A DNA stretch of 14,549 bases from an uncultured Verrucomicrobiales bacterium (GTDB lineage Bacteria > Verrucomicrobiota > Verrucomicrobiia > Verrucomicrobiales > Akkermansiaceae): NCBI GenBank assembly GCA_937893015.1, contig CALBJX010000018.1, positions 1 through 14,549 on the forward strand, in the 5' to 3' direction. Positions 1-9,600 of this stretch are shown here, in pieces. Each line of letters begins with the position of its first letter. The first letter of the stretch is position 1. The translations under genes were made by a program, and so were the position numbers. The notes under the pieces are model-generated. The model had not been told where the DNA came from. It did no database searches and saw only the letters and a list, made by a program, of their open reading frames with translations.

Positions 1-50
1 CAAACTTCGTACATCGTACATCGTACTTCGTACATTCAGTTCGACAAATC
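1..50 (-). repeat. Period-7 (TACGATG)n array at the 3' end of ftsZ
   Basis: Reading the minus strand just after the ftsZ stop, GATTTGTC (50-43) is followed by an array of 7-base units at 35-4: ATGTACG, AAGTACG, ATGTACG, ATGTACG, AAGT. The same 32-base array, differing at only two positions, lies in inverted orientation at the other end of the window (14518-14549). The unit is directional and reads along ftsZ transcription. The array may continue beyond the window edge. Function is unknown. It is not a CRISPR, because there are no spacers. Confidence 0.85.
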
Positions 51-52
51 GC

Positions 53-1531
53 TCAATTGTCGGGGAACATGTCCCGCAAATCGTTGAAGCGCAGGGAGGG
101 CGGCGTGTCGAGATCATCGCGCCCGGTCATGCGGCGGCGGGCGGCGTCAGAGGAGTAGGCCGCAGGCTCGGGCGCGGGGCGATCATCCCCGAAGAGGGCG
201 CGGCCGCGCAGGGGCGGGGCCTCTTCGGGTTCCGGCTCGGGTTCCGGCTCATCATCCAGATTAAAGAAGCTCTGGTGTGTCGCGGCGGGGGAGGCAAAGA
301 GGCTTTCCTGCACGGGTTCGCGGGGGGCGACGGGCAGCGGCTCCTCTTCGGGGGTGGTGAACAGTTCTTCCTCCTCTGCCTCTTCGGCATCTTCTTCGGC
401 GGGGGGCAGGGGGGCTTCCGTTTCCGGTTCCTCGGGCAGGATTTCTTCTTCCTCCTCTTCCGGGAAAAGGGGGGCTTCCTCTTCTTCCTCCGGCAGCTCG
501 GGGGGCGGGGCTGCGGCGGCTTCCTTCTCGGCACGCACCACGGCGGCAAACTCCACGGCGTCGATGCTGGCCGTCAGGCTCACGCGGATTTCCTCGCCCA
601 GCTGCGGTTTGACGGAGGCGCCGAAGAACAGGCGCACCTCCTCTTCGCCGTCCGCGGGTTGCGGCAGCCCGGCACGCACGGTTTCCAATGCGGTGCGCAG
701 CTCGGTGAGCGACATGTTGTTGCCGCCCGCTACATGCACGATGACGGTGTGGGCGAAGCGCAGGGAATCGTGGTAGGCCACCAGCGGGGAGGCGAGGGCG
801 GCCTTGGCGGCCTGTTCCGCGCGGCGCACGCCGAACGCTTTGCCGCTGCCGTAGATGCAGCGGGAATCGTTGTTGCGCAGGGCGGTCACGAGTTCATCCA
901 GCCCCAGGTTGATGAGGCCGGGAGAGTTCGCCATGAGGGGGATGGACGCCGTGGTCTGCGCCATGAGGGTGTTGGCGGCGTCGTAGACGGTTTTGAGCTT
1001 GTTTTTGCCGTCGAACAGCTCCTCCATGTAGTCGTTCTCAAAGCAGAAGACGATATCGGAGGCGGCGGAGACGGCATCCAGCGCGGTCTGCGCCTGTGCG
1101 CGGCGGCGTGCGCCTTCCATGGTGAAGGGCATCACGACCACAGAGACAAGGAAGATGCCTTTTTCCGCTGCCATTTGCGCCAGCAGGGGGGCGGCGCCCG
1201 AGCCCGTGCCGCCGCCGAGCCCGACCACCATCACCAGCAGGTGGGCCTCCTCCAGCAGGGCGGCGATTTGTCCGCGGCTCTCTTCAAAAGCGCTGCGGCC
1301 CACCTCGGGGTCGCCGCCGCTGCCGAGACCGCGGTTGAGCCCCGCACCCATCTGCAGGAACTCCACATTGCCGTCCGTGTCGGCCAGCCGTTCATCCGGC
1401 GACATGATGCAGAGCCGCACGTTCTCCGCGCTGGAGCCGCTGAAACGTTGCATGATATGGGCGCCCGCCCCGCCGAGACCGACGATGACGATGTTGCCCA
1501 CGGAGCGGGTCTTTTGCTCAAAGGAAAGCAT
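53..1531 (-). CDS. ftsZ: Cell division protein FtsZ (divergent, long acidic linker)
   Basis: FtsZ is the tubulin-like GTPase that polymerises at mid-cell into the division ring. Visible marks are the N-terminal nucleotide-binding strand with GLGGAGAH (residues 18-25), the GAGLNRGLGSGGDPEVG region (62-78) and the tubulin signature GGGTGSG (106-112). The GTPase and polymerisation domains end near residue 335. A Pro/Glu-rich, presumably disordered linker (about 336-470) follows, then a C-terminal peptide resembling the FtsA-binding tail (DLDTPPSLRF, 473-482). At 492 residues it is about 100 longer than E. coli FtsZ, mostly from the linker. The T7 synergy loop is odd: the usual NxDFAD reads N208-L-G-L-D-E213, so both aspartates appear replaced (Gly, Glu). 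The ATG is preceded by a C9T6 tract, not a Shine-Dalgarno. It lies 45 bases downstream of ftsA. Identity is confident; loop consequences are inference. Confidence 0.95.
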   Translation of the reverse strand: MLSFEQKTRSVGNIVIVGLGGAGAHIMQRFSGSSAENVRLCIMSPDERLADTDGNVEFLQMGAGLNRGLGSGGDPEVGRSAFEESRGQIAALLEEAHLLVMVVGLGGGTGSGAAPLLAQMAAEKGIFLVSVVVMPFTMEGARRRAQAQTALDAVSAASDIVFCFENDYMEELFDGKNKLKTVYDAANTLMAQTTASIPLMANSPGLINLGLDELVTALRNNDSRCIYGSGKAFGVRRAEQAAKAALASPLVAYHDSLRFAHTVIVHVAGGNNMSLTELRTALETVRAGLPQPADGEEEVRLFFGASVKPQLGEEIRVSLTASIDAVEFAAVVRAEKEAAAAPPPELPEEEEEAPLFPEEEEEEILPEEPETEAPLPPAEEDAEEAEEEELFTTPEEEPLPVAPREPVQESLFASPAATHQSFFNLDDEPEPEPEPEEAPPLRGRALFGDDRPAPEPAAYSSDAARRRMTGRDDLDTPPSLRFNDLRDMFPDN

Positions 1532-1576
1532 GGCGAAAAAAGGGGGGGGGAAGGGGTGTCCGTGTGGGGGGCGGCC

Positions 1577-2791
1577 TCAGTGCGTGCGGCGGAAGAGGTT
1601 GAAGAAGCGTTGCAGCATGCTGGGGTCCTTGGCGCGCAGGGCGTCGTCATCGTAGCGCTGCGCGTAGCGGATGAGGCCGATGGCCGTGCAATAGCGCGGG
1701 TCGGCGAGGTAGGAGCTGTTGCCCTGCTCCGGTATGACGGGCTGGTACACGGGCATGCCGAAGACGTAGCGCGCGAGGTCGTCCAGACCGCGCATGAGGC
1801 TGGTGCCGCCGGAGAAGTAGACGGAGAGGTTGCCGGGCGTCAGCAGCTCTGCGGGGATGCGCTCGCGCACCATGTAGAGCGTCTCCCCCAGTCGGTTGCG
1901 GATAATCTCGTTGAGGATGCCGCGCGGCAGAGAGACATCGTGCATGCCCAGCTCGCTGCGGTAGCGGGCCAGCGAGCGGTCCTTCACATCGCCGAAGGCG
2001 TGGCCCTCCGTGCACTTGAGCACCTCCGCCACCTTGTTGGAGATGCGCTGCTCGGTGAGTTTCATGATGTCGCTGTTGATGGTGTTGCCGCCCACGGGGA
2101 TGCAGCCGGAGGTCACGATATCGCCGCCCTTGTAGCAGATGAAGTCCGTGGTGCCGCCGCCGATGTCGATGAGCAGCGCACCTGCCTCCTTCTGCTGGCG
2201 GGAGAGCACCATCTGCGCCGTAGCCAGCGGGGCGAAGACGAGGTCTTCCACCTCCAGCGGCACCTGGCGCACGCAGAGGAGGGAGTTCTGCAGGCGGGTG
2301 CTGATGCCGTGCATGACATGGCACTTCACATCCAGCGTGCGGCCCGTGAGGCCCACGGGGTGGCGGGTGGGGTCCCCGCCGTCGATGGAGTAGCCGCCCA
2401 GCTCGCGGTGCAGCACAAAGCTGTCGGGGCCGAGGTCTTTCTTCTCCGCCTTCTCGCGGGCGATGTCCATGTGGGATTCATCGATGATGTTCTCGCCGTC
2501 CGGCAGGCGGAAGGAGCCCTCGTTGTTCTCACCCACGATGTGCTCACCCGTGACGGAGAGGAACACGTTGAGGATGTCCGCATCCGCGTGGTCCTGCGCG
2601 AGCTGCCACGCATCGCACACGCACTGGCGCGCCATGCTCTGGTCGTTGATTTCGCCCTTGCGCACGCCCGCACTGGGGGATTCCCCCACGCCGATGATGG
2701 TGGCGGTGGAGTCCGGGCGGATTTCACCCACGACCATGCAGGTCTTGGTGGTGCCGATTTCGAGGCCGACGAGGATTTTGGATTGTGCCAT
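1577..2791 (-). CDS. ftsA: Cell division protein FtsA
   Basis: FtsA is an actin-family ATPase that tethers FtsZ filaments to the inner membrane and recruits later divisome proteins. The 404-residue product shows phosphate-binding loop 1 (GLEIGTTK, 9-16), phosphate loop 2 (DIGGGTTDF, 209-217) and an adenosine-binding segment (FSGGTSLMRGL, 326-336). It also has the family's closing DPRYCTAIGLIRYA stretch (364-377). A short C-terminal amphipathic helix (391-403, rich in Phe/Leu/Arg) matches the membrane-targeting sequence. Length is near the usual 400-420. The ATG at 2791 follows a CT-rich tract with no Shine-Dalgarno. It sits between a small secreted protein (59-base gap) and ftsZ (45-base gap), so the three are probably co-transcribed. 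No ftsQ, ddl or mur genes precede it, so the pair is separated from a classical dcw cluster in this window. Confidence 0.96.
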   Translation of the reverse strand: MAQSKILVGLEIGTTKTCMVVGEIRPDSTATIIGVGESPSAGVRKGEINDQSMARQCVCDAWQLAQDHADADILNVFLSVTGEHIVGENNEGSFRLPDGENIIDESHMDIAREKAEKKDLGPDSFVLHRELGGYSIDGGDPTRHPVGLTGRTLDVKCHVMHGISTRLQNSLLCVRQVPLEVEDLVFAPLATAQMVLSRQQKEAGALLIDIGGGTTDFICYKGGDIVTSGCIPVGGNTINSDIMKLTEQRISNKVAEVLKCTEGHAFGDVKDRSLARYRSELGMHDVSLPRGILNEIIRNRLGETLYMVRERIPAELLTPGNLSVYFSGGTSLMRGLDDLARYVFGMPVYQPVIPEQGNSSYLADPRYCTAIGLIRYAQRYDDDALRAKDPSMLQRFFNLFRRTH

Positions 2792-2850
2792 GGCGGAAGA
2801 AGTGAGAGAGGAGCGGTTCTGGAAAAAAGTGGAGGGAGAAAGACGAAAAA

Positions 2851-3381
2851 TCAGCGCGGGGCGTTGAGCTTGACGACACCCTCATCCGGCATGATTTCCG
2901 GGCGGAGGTTCACGTAGTGCTCGCTGTATTTTTCCGAGGGTTTGAAGAGAAAGCCCGGTTTGCTGTTGCGCACCTCGTAGCGCGTGGCTTGGAAAAGGGG
3001 GTAGGCGCGGTCGGTGGCGGAGTCGTAGGCCTGCTTGTCCAAATAGCGGCCGTATATGGTGTACTCCACATTCTGGTCCTTGCTGTAGACGGCATTCTTT
3101 TGCGGCGGCTCGGGGCCGCGGTCGGGCTGGTGCACGATGTGCTCATCCATCATCACGAGCTTGGCGGTGCGCCAGCTTTCCCCGGGCTTGCGCAGGTAGC
3201 CCCAGAAACGGGTGTAGGGGACGTAGTAGCGGCGGCCGATGTAGTAATCCCCGCGGGGTTCCGCGGCAATCTGTGCCTCGCGCACGGCGATGGCCTCGCA
3301 ATCGCGCTGCAACTGGTCGCAGCGGCAGAACAGCAGCGGCAGCATCAGGGCGAGCAGAGCGGGAGCAAAACGAGAAAGCAT
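2851..3381 (-). CDS. Small secreted or membrane-anchored protein of unknown function
   Basis: I do not recognise the family. The 176-residue product begins with Arg and a strongly hydrophobic segment (about residues 5-18) ending in FCRC, so it is exported or membrane-anchored. The cysteines suggest a lipoprotein, but the preceding residues are a poor lipobox. The mature part is rich in Tyr, Arg and Pro, with no repeats or transmembrane helices. I chose ATG at 3381; a GTG two codons upstream (3387) is possible. A promoter-like sequence ends so close to the start that the message would have almost no leader. The gene opens a probable operon with ftsA and ftsZ, a position often held by ftsQ. However, at this length and with no visible POTRA-like region, I do not call it FtsQ. 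An envelope or division role is only guilt by association. Confidence 0.8.
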   Translation of the reverse strand: MLSRFAPALLALMLPLLFCRCDQLQRDCEAIAVREAQIAAEPRGDYYIGRRYYVPYTRFWGYLRKPGESWRTAKLVMMDEHIVHQPDRGPEPPQKNAVYSKDQNVEYTIYGRYLDKQAYDSATDRAYPLFQATRYEVRNSKPGFLFKPSEKYSEHYVNLRPEIMPDEGVVKLNAPR

Positions 3382-3392
3382 AGACACATTTC

Positions 3393-3421
3393 TTTCTACC
3401 GCAACGTGCGCGGCGGGTCAA
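3393..3421 (-). promoter_or_regulatory. Predicted sigma70-type promoter for the small protein-ftsA-ftsZ unit
   Basis: On the minus strand TTGACC (3421-3416) and TAGAAA (3398-3393) are separated by 17 bases, matching the -35 and -10 consensus at 5/6 and 4/6 positions. A start site about 7 bases past the -10 would fall near 3386, only about 5 bases before the ATG at 3381 or at the GTG at 3387. The transcript would be essentially leaderless. Prediction by eye only; an alternative promoter in the AT-rich stretch 3480-3530 is possible. Confidence 0.4.
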
Positions 3422-3531
3422 GCAGGAAGTATGTATTCAGCAGGATTCGGAGCCGCGGCAGTCGGGAAAAAACCATTTGATAATGCTTAATTAAAGCAAA
3501 ACAAAATTTTACATTTTAAACAATTTTAGGC

Positions 3532-3559
3532 TTGATCTTCTGAAAATCGATAGTATACT
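3532..3559 (+). promoter_or_regulatory. Predicted sigma70-type promoter of the giant PEP-CTERM gene
   Basis: TTGATC (3532-3537) and TATACT (3554-3559, 5/6 to consensus) are 16 bases apart and face the large plus-strand gene. An A/T-rich tract (about 3476-3530) lies immediately upstream and could act as an UP element; it contrasts sharply with the GC-rich surroundings. Transcription would begin near 3566, giving a leader of about 92 bases. Confidence 0.5.
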
Positions 3560-3589
3560 CTGGCCGCGCGAATAACTGCTGCATACGAC

Positions 3590-3650
3590 GGGAGGGTACG
3601 CCACAAAGTGTGCGTAAGTTATTAATAATGAGATAGTTGCGTACCCCCCC
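3590..3650 (+). promoter_or_regulatory. Leader inverted repeat upstream of the PEP-CTERM gene
   Basis: GGGAGGGTACGC (3590-3601) can pair with GCGTACCCCCCC (3639-3650), giving 11 of 12 pairs around a 37-base AT-richer loop that contains a smaller CAC/GTG stem. The 3' arm lies within the C8 tract (3644-3651), six bases before the ATG. If it folds in RNA it would place a stable helix just upstream of the start codon. No known riboswitch class is recognised. Both arms sit downstream of the predicted start site, so an RNA element is favoured over an operator, but neither is shown. Confidence 0.4.
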
Positions 3651-3657
3651 CGAAATC

Positions 3658-6600
3658 ATGAATGCATCGATCAAAGAGACGTTTTCCCTGCTGTGGCGCA
3701 GCTGCCTGACGGCGCTGTTTGCGATAGCAGCTTTGCCGGCGGAGGCACAGGATACCGCTGCCCGGGAAGGGGCAGATGAAACGGAGGCGCGACAGCCTCA
3801 CCTCGCTTCCTCTCGCGGCGCCCGCGCGAAGGCGATGGCGAACTCCCTGGTCGCCGGCGGCATGGAGCCCAAGACGGCCCTGAAATATGCCTATGCCGCG
3901 CTGGCGGCGGAGGCCCGCGGCGAGGGCAAGGCGGAAGAGCTGCTGGCGCAGGTGGTGGCAAACATTTCTCCCGCGGAGTTGGAGGCGCTGCTGAGCGATA
4001 AGGAACTGGTTGAGCTTCTGGCGACGGAAGAGCGCAGCAAGAGTCTTGCGGATACTTGGGCGGCGATGGCGGAAAAGGTAGCCGCCCGCTGGCGGAATGA
4101 CGAAACGCAGACCTTCGGCCGCGCCGCAAGCGGCGGCAGCGGCGGCTCGGGTTCCGCGGCGCACCGGCAGATGAACTCCGTCTGGTGGCTGGAAAATTTC
4201 AGCGGCAGCATCTTGCAGAACGAAGTTGCTGCGCCTGCTTTTATGCCGCCGCCTTCACCCACGGGGATGAAGTACGGCAAACCTGTTAAGAAAGAGCAGC
4301 AGCAGACGGCGGCGACCACCGCTCTCGCTCTGGAGGAAGAAGAGGAGAAAACACTGGCAACTCTGAACACCGCGGCGGATGTGATGACCGCCTCCGCTCC
4401 CGCCCTGGCTTCTGCGGGCGGTTTCGGTTCTGCGGGCGGCGGCTCCATGGCCCCTGCGCGCCTGAATGCCGCCCCTGCAGACGGCACCCGCGAGGTTATC
4501 CCCACCATGACGTGGAAGGGTGATCCTGCCGCTTTGACGGACGGCGTGAGCGCCACCTTCAACAACGACTCCACCGGTAAAAACTACCTTGACGTGACGT
4601 TGACCGACGTGTGGCGCCCGTACGAGATTATCGTGAATGACGCCGGAATCACGCAGACGAACCGCCTGCCCATGGATAAGAGCAACAGCCTTGCCAAGAT
4701 CGCCTATGCGTTCAACGGCAGCGGCTCCATCGGCGACTACACCGATGACAACGGCACTCTTCACCACACATCCGTCACGAAGCAGGGGAGCGGCATCCTT
4801 GTGATGGCCAACGGCGGCAACAGCTACAGCGGCGGCACGGATGTGCAGCAGGGCGTAGTCTATGTGGCCGACCAAGGTGCGCTCGGTACGGGCGAGGTGA
4901 CGCTGCATGACGGCACGGCTCTGTGGGTGAACTACGCGTGGAACAGAGACTTCGGTTCCTCCTTCCGTAACCCTGTGGTGAGCAATACTATCAACTTGTC
5001 GGGCGAGTCCGGCAAAGCTGTTTCTGCCACCGTTTCCTACGGCGATTTCCCCTATCAGAAGGTGCTCGGTAATGATAGCAGCCGTATTTGGCGCAATCTG
5101 TACCTGACGGGCGGTATCGCCGGTAATGCGGACAGCCACCTTTTGCTGCAGAGCTACAACTCTCGCTATGGCTCCAGTAACTACAAAACAGACCGTATCC
5201 ATCTCGGCGGCGCTCAGGTGGAAATGCGCGGTGAGCTGTGGTACGGCGGCTTTATCCTCAACCGGTCGGAGGCTCTGACGGAGGATGAACGCTTTTACGG
5301 CACCATCACGCTGGGCAACCGCGTGAACACCTCTTCCCTTACTGTGGATAACCTCAACGCCTCCACCGGTCGTGAGTCGGGCGCCGTGAAGTTGGTGCTC
5401 TCGGACGATGTGCTGGAGTATGCCACGCTGGATGCCACCCGCGAATGGAAGTGGTGCCAGGAAAGCACCGGCTACGGCGACAACAACAAGCTTTTGCTGA
5501 CAGGTGTGTACGCCGGCGGCTCTATTACGCCGACGGCCTCCGAAGCACTACAGAAAGCCTATGCCGCCGCGGGCGGCACGGCAAGCAACTACAGCCAATA
5601 CGGCCTGCACCAGACGCATTCCAACACCATCCTCATCTCCGACAACAGCAAAATCGGCGAGCTGAAGGCCGACCTCCTCGGCGTGACACAGGATTCCTAC
5701 CGCGATGCCATTGAATGGAGCGAGGCGCTGGAAGTGGGCATGGTGCGCGTGGCGACGTTGGAAGAAAAAGCCACGCTGACCCTCGGTAAGGAGGGCAGCA
5801 CGGCGGCCTCTTGGTTCTCCGGCACCGTGGGTTTTGAAAACCTGCTGTGCGACTTTGATGGTGATGGTAAGGACACCATGACCAAGGCCAACATGAACGG
5901 CCTGAGCGACACGCCGACCACGAAGGTGGCCATCAATCTCGTGAAGGTGGGCGATAACACCCAGTACATCCACTCCGCCAAGCTGCACAACCTCGATGTG
6001 CAGGGCGGCACGCTCGGCTTCAACAATGTGCAGCTGGTGAACAACCTGACGCTGTCGAGCGGCTCCACCCTGCAGCTCGGCGTGCAGAATGAGCAGTGGA
6101 AGGACGCGGGCACCATCAATCTGCTGGTGGGCGATAACTCCGGCGATAAGCACCGCTTTGCCGTGGTGACCTCCTCCACGGATGGCAAGGCAAACGACGC
6201 GCCCCTGAGCGCCCGCGTGGAAGGCTCCCTGAAGCTCGATAACTCCACCGAAGTGGCCTTTGAGGTGAGCACGCAGGCGCAGAGCTCCGGCGAGCGCATG
6301 AACATCGTCCCCGCATGGGTGTATGAAGGCGACAGCCTGCAGGGGCAGACGGATTATCTCAGCAGCCACTCCCTCTTGCAGGTGACGGCGGCCACGCAGC
6401 GCACGGATGCCGCCAAGGGCGGCACCCTGACGCTGAACAATGACACCCCCATCAGTATCTCGGGCGTGAACTTCCTGAAGGAGAATTATCACGAGGACGA
6501 GGGGAATAAGGACAAGGTCTACTTCCTCGCCGCGGCGGACAAAATCGCCGTGAACAAGAACGGCGTGGTCGGCACCGCCTCCGATTTCGACACCCGCGTC

Positions 6601-9600
6601 ATCACCCTCGGCTACGGCTACTACGGCCTCATCTCCACCATCGACGGATACGGCACCTACCTGGGGGATACCTACAGCACCTATGCGGAGGACAATGCCA
6701 ACTATCTCGGCCAGGATTATCTGGTGATGCGCGTGGCGGCGGACCCCACCCGCTCGTGGACAGGCTCCACAAAGACCGCCTCGACAACGCACGGCGCGGA
6801 CGTCTGGACCGCTGCCCCGGAAAAGACCTACCAAGAGTATCTCGACAACACGGGCAAGACGCCCGATTCCCAGTGGAAGGAAAACCGCGCGTATACGGAC
6901 GGCGTGTCCGTGAAGTTCGGCAACCTGTGGATGCCCGCCGACTGGCAGGAGTATCTGGACACGACCCCCGGGGCGACGGTGGAGGACTTCAAAAAGCTGC
7001 TCACCTCCAACCTCGTGACGAAGGTGGAGGGCACGACCTTCACCGAGGCGAACGGCACGCCGGAAGGCAAGGGCAACGGCACGACAGTGACCATCGCCGG
7101 CATTGTGAACGGCCAGGAGGGCAGCACCTATGACGGCGTGCGCATGGAGGGCCACAGCGACCACTATGAAAAGGTGATGATTGACGGCACGGTGCGCCCC
7201 GGCTATGTCACCATCAACTCCGACTTCAACCTGAAGCAGGCGGACGGCTCCTATGTGACCGTGCAGGATGACACCAACTACGTGTTCACCGACTATGTGG
7301 ATGAACACGGCGTGGTGCACAAGGGCTGCATTGCCGATGCCTCCGCCGACACGATGAAGGAAATCTACGGCTCCCTGCTGGGCGAGGACGGCTCCTCCAC
7401 CATGCTGAATGACTGGAAAACGGGTTTGTCCAAGGGCGGCACGGGCGCTCTCGTGCTGCTCACGGAGAACAGCTACAGCGGCGGCAGCACCCTGCACGGC
7501 GGTCTCACCGTGATGGGCAACAAGTGGGCGCTGGGTATGGAAGACCCCGATAACCCCGCTGCCGGCGGCGGCAAGGTGGAGATGTCCTACGGCGCGGGGC
7601 TGATGGCGGACTTCCTCAGCAAGGATGCCGCACTCGGCGGTGTTGCGGGTACCATGTCCGAGACGACGCTGACCAACGACCTCACCATCACCCACATGGC
7701 GGACTATGACAACACGAAGGCCAAGGGCGATGCCCAGTTGTTCAACCGCTACGATTCCATTCTCACTGCCAACACCTTGACGTCCTACGATGATGCCATC
7801 CTCACGCTGCGCGGCGTGTCGCTGGCCGAGGATGACGAACGCGCCCGCAAGGAGGGCGACGACCGCCTGTTCTACACCTACGCCAAGTACATCATCACCA
7901 ACCCCGTGAAGGCGCAGGGTACCATCCGCATGGCGGGCTACCTGTACGGCAACGACGGCTCGCTGGTCGACGTGAACGGCGATCATTATATGAACGGCGA
8001 CGGCAAGGTGCAGCTCACCATCACGGGCCACAAGGCCGGCGAGAGCTACGATGTGCTCTGGGGCCACACCACGATTGACCTCTCCCTCAACGGCGGTAAG
8101 GAAAACGTGCTGGCTATCGGCACACGCATCATTCCCGGCAAGGACGGCTCGGTCGAAATCAACCAGGACGGCGCTACCCCGCTGGAGGTGGAGCTCCACA
8201 CCCTCAAGGATGACGGCCTGAGCGGTCACAACGCCCGCGTCATCAACGAGGCTTCCGCCGGGCAGATGGACGGGCTGGACCGCACGGCCTATCAGGTGAC
8301 CCTCAAGCTCAACCCCTCCGAGGATGCCTCCTTCTCCGGCGATATCGGCTTCGGCATGGGCCAGAACGCCGAGGGCGCCGCCATGCCCAGCCGCGGCTAC
8401 ATCAGCCTGGTGAAGAGCGGTGCCGCTCTGCAGAGCGTCGGCAATGCCCGCCTGCTGGATCTCACGGTCAACGGCACCGGTCTCATGCACGTGCAGGAGA
8501 GTCTGTCCGCGCGATACATCAGCACCACGAATGCCGGTGCCCAGCACATCCACGTGGGCCATGTGGGCGATGCCGTCATGTCCCACACCCTCACTGTGGG
8601 TAAGGATGGTATTCTCTCCTTCGGCAACACGCTTTCTTCGACCTCGAAGCTCGCGGACAATGACCCGCTGAAGAATCTGCAGCCCGGTGAAGGTCTGGCG
8701 CAGTATGGTCAGTCTCTTTCTTATGTGCTGTTGAAGGACGGCGCCACGCTCACGGGCTCCGGCAACTGGTACACCGAGAAGTGTATCGCCGTGGCGGGTG
8801 GTTCGAGCATCACCTTCAACACCCATAATTACAGCATGGATGACACCGTCTCCACCGACATGGCGGTGTATGGTGACGAGGGGCAGAGACTCCTTGATGC
8901 CTTTGATGACAGCCACATCATTTGGTTGCAGAAAGGCCTCTCCGGCGAGAATGTGACGCTCAATCTGGTGAACGAGCAGATGAGCGCGGGTGCCACGGCG
9001 GAGGAGCGCGGAAAGGCGACGAAGAACGGCTACTTCATCACCCGCGACCTGAACCAGTACCAGTACGAGAAAAACTCCAAAGGTGAGTGGCTGTATAACG
9101 GCTTGGGCGGCAGCAGCACGGTGAACATCGGTGCCCAGACCATCCTGCAGAGCTATGAGTCCGCCGCGGCCGACACAGGGCTCACCTACAACGTGACGGG
9201 CACGGATGCCGCGCTGCAGTTCCTCGATGTCAAGTCGGACAAGCTCAACACCTCCGGCGTGACCTCCTATGTGCACGATGCCACGCTCGCCGAGGGCGGC
9301 CGCATCATCCTCGGCGGTGCTGTGGCGGCGAACAATGATACGCTGGTGAATACCGATGCCGCGAATGAGGACATCACGGCAGATGCCGACGTCGTCATCA
9401 CCAACAAGGCGGGGCAGACCGCGAGCGTGCAGAACATGGCCGTCAAGACTGTGAACCAGAGCAAGGACGGCGCGACCTACGAGACCACCCTTTACGCCTC
9501 CGGCAGCAGCCGTGCGATGGTGGAGAACGCCGAGATGACCGCCAAGCAGGGCAAGACCCTCGTGCAGGACACGGACATCAACAACACACTGGTGCACCTG

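Noticed and set aside
4..35. CRISPR array
   Set aside because: The 7-base units are contiguous with no spacers, and no cas genes are present.
275..2917. An 880-codon plus-strand open frame across ftsZ and ftsA
   Set aside because: It is antisense to two certain genes, His/Ala/Gly-rich and without any motif. It is a shadow.
2851..3381. FtsQ assignment for the small protein upstream of ftsA
   Set aside because: It is short, appears to lack a POTRA-like region, and has a signal ending in FCRC. Position alone is not enough.
3637..3657. Upstream in-frame TTG start for the giant protein
   Set aside because: It would add seven residues before a good signal peptide and fall within the C8 tract and hairpin arm. 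The ATG at 3658 is better.
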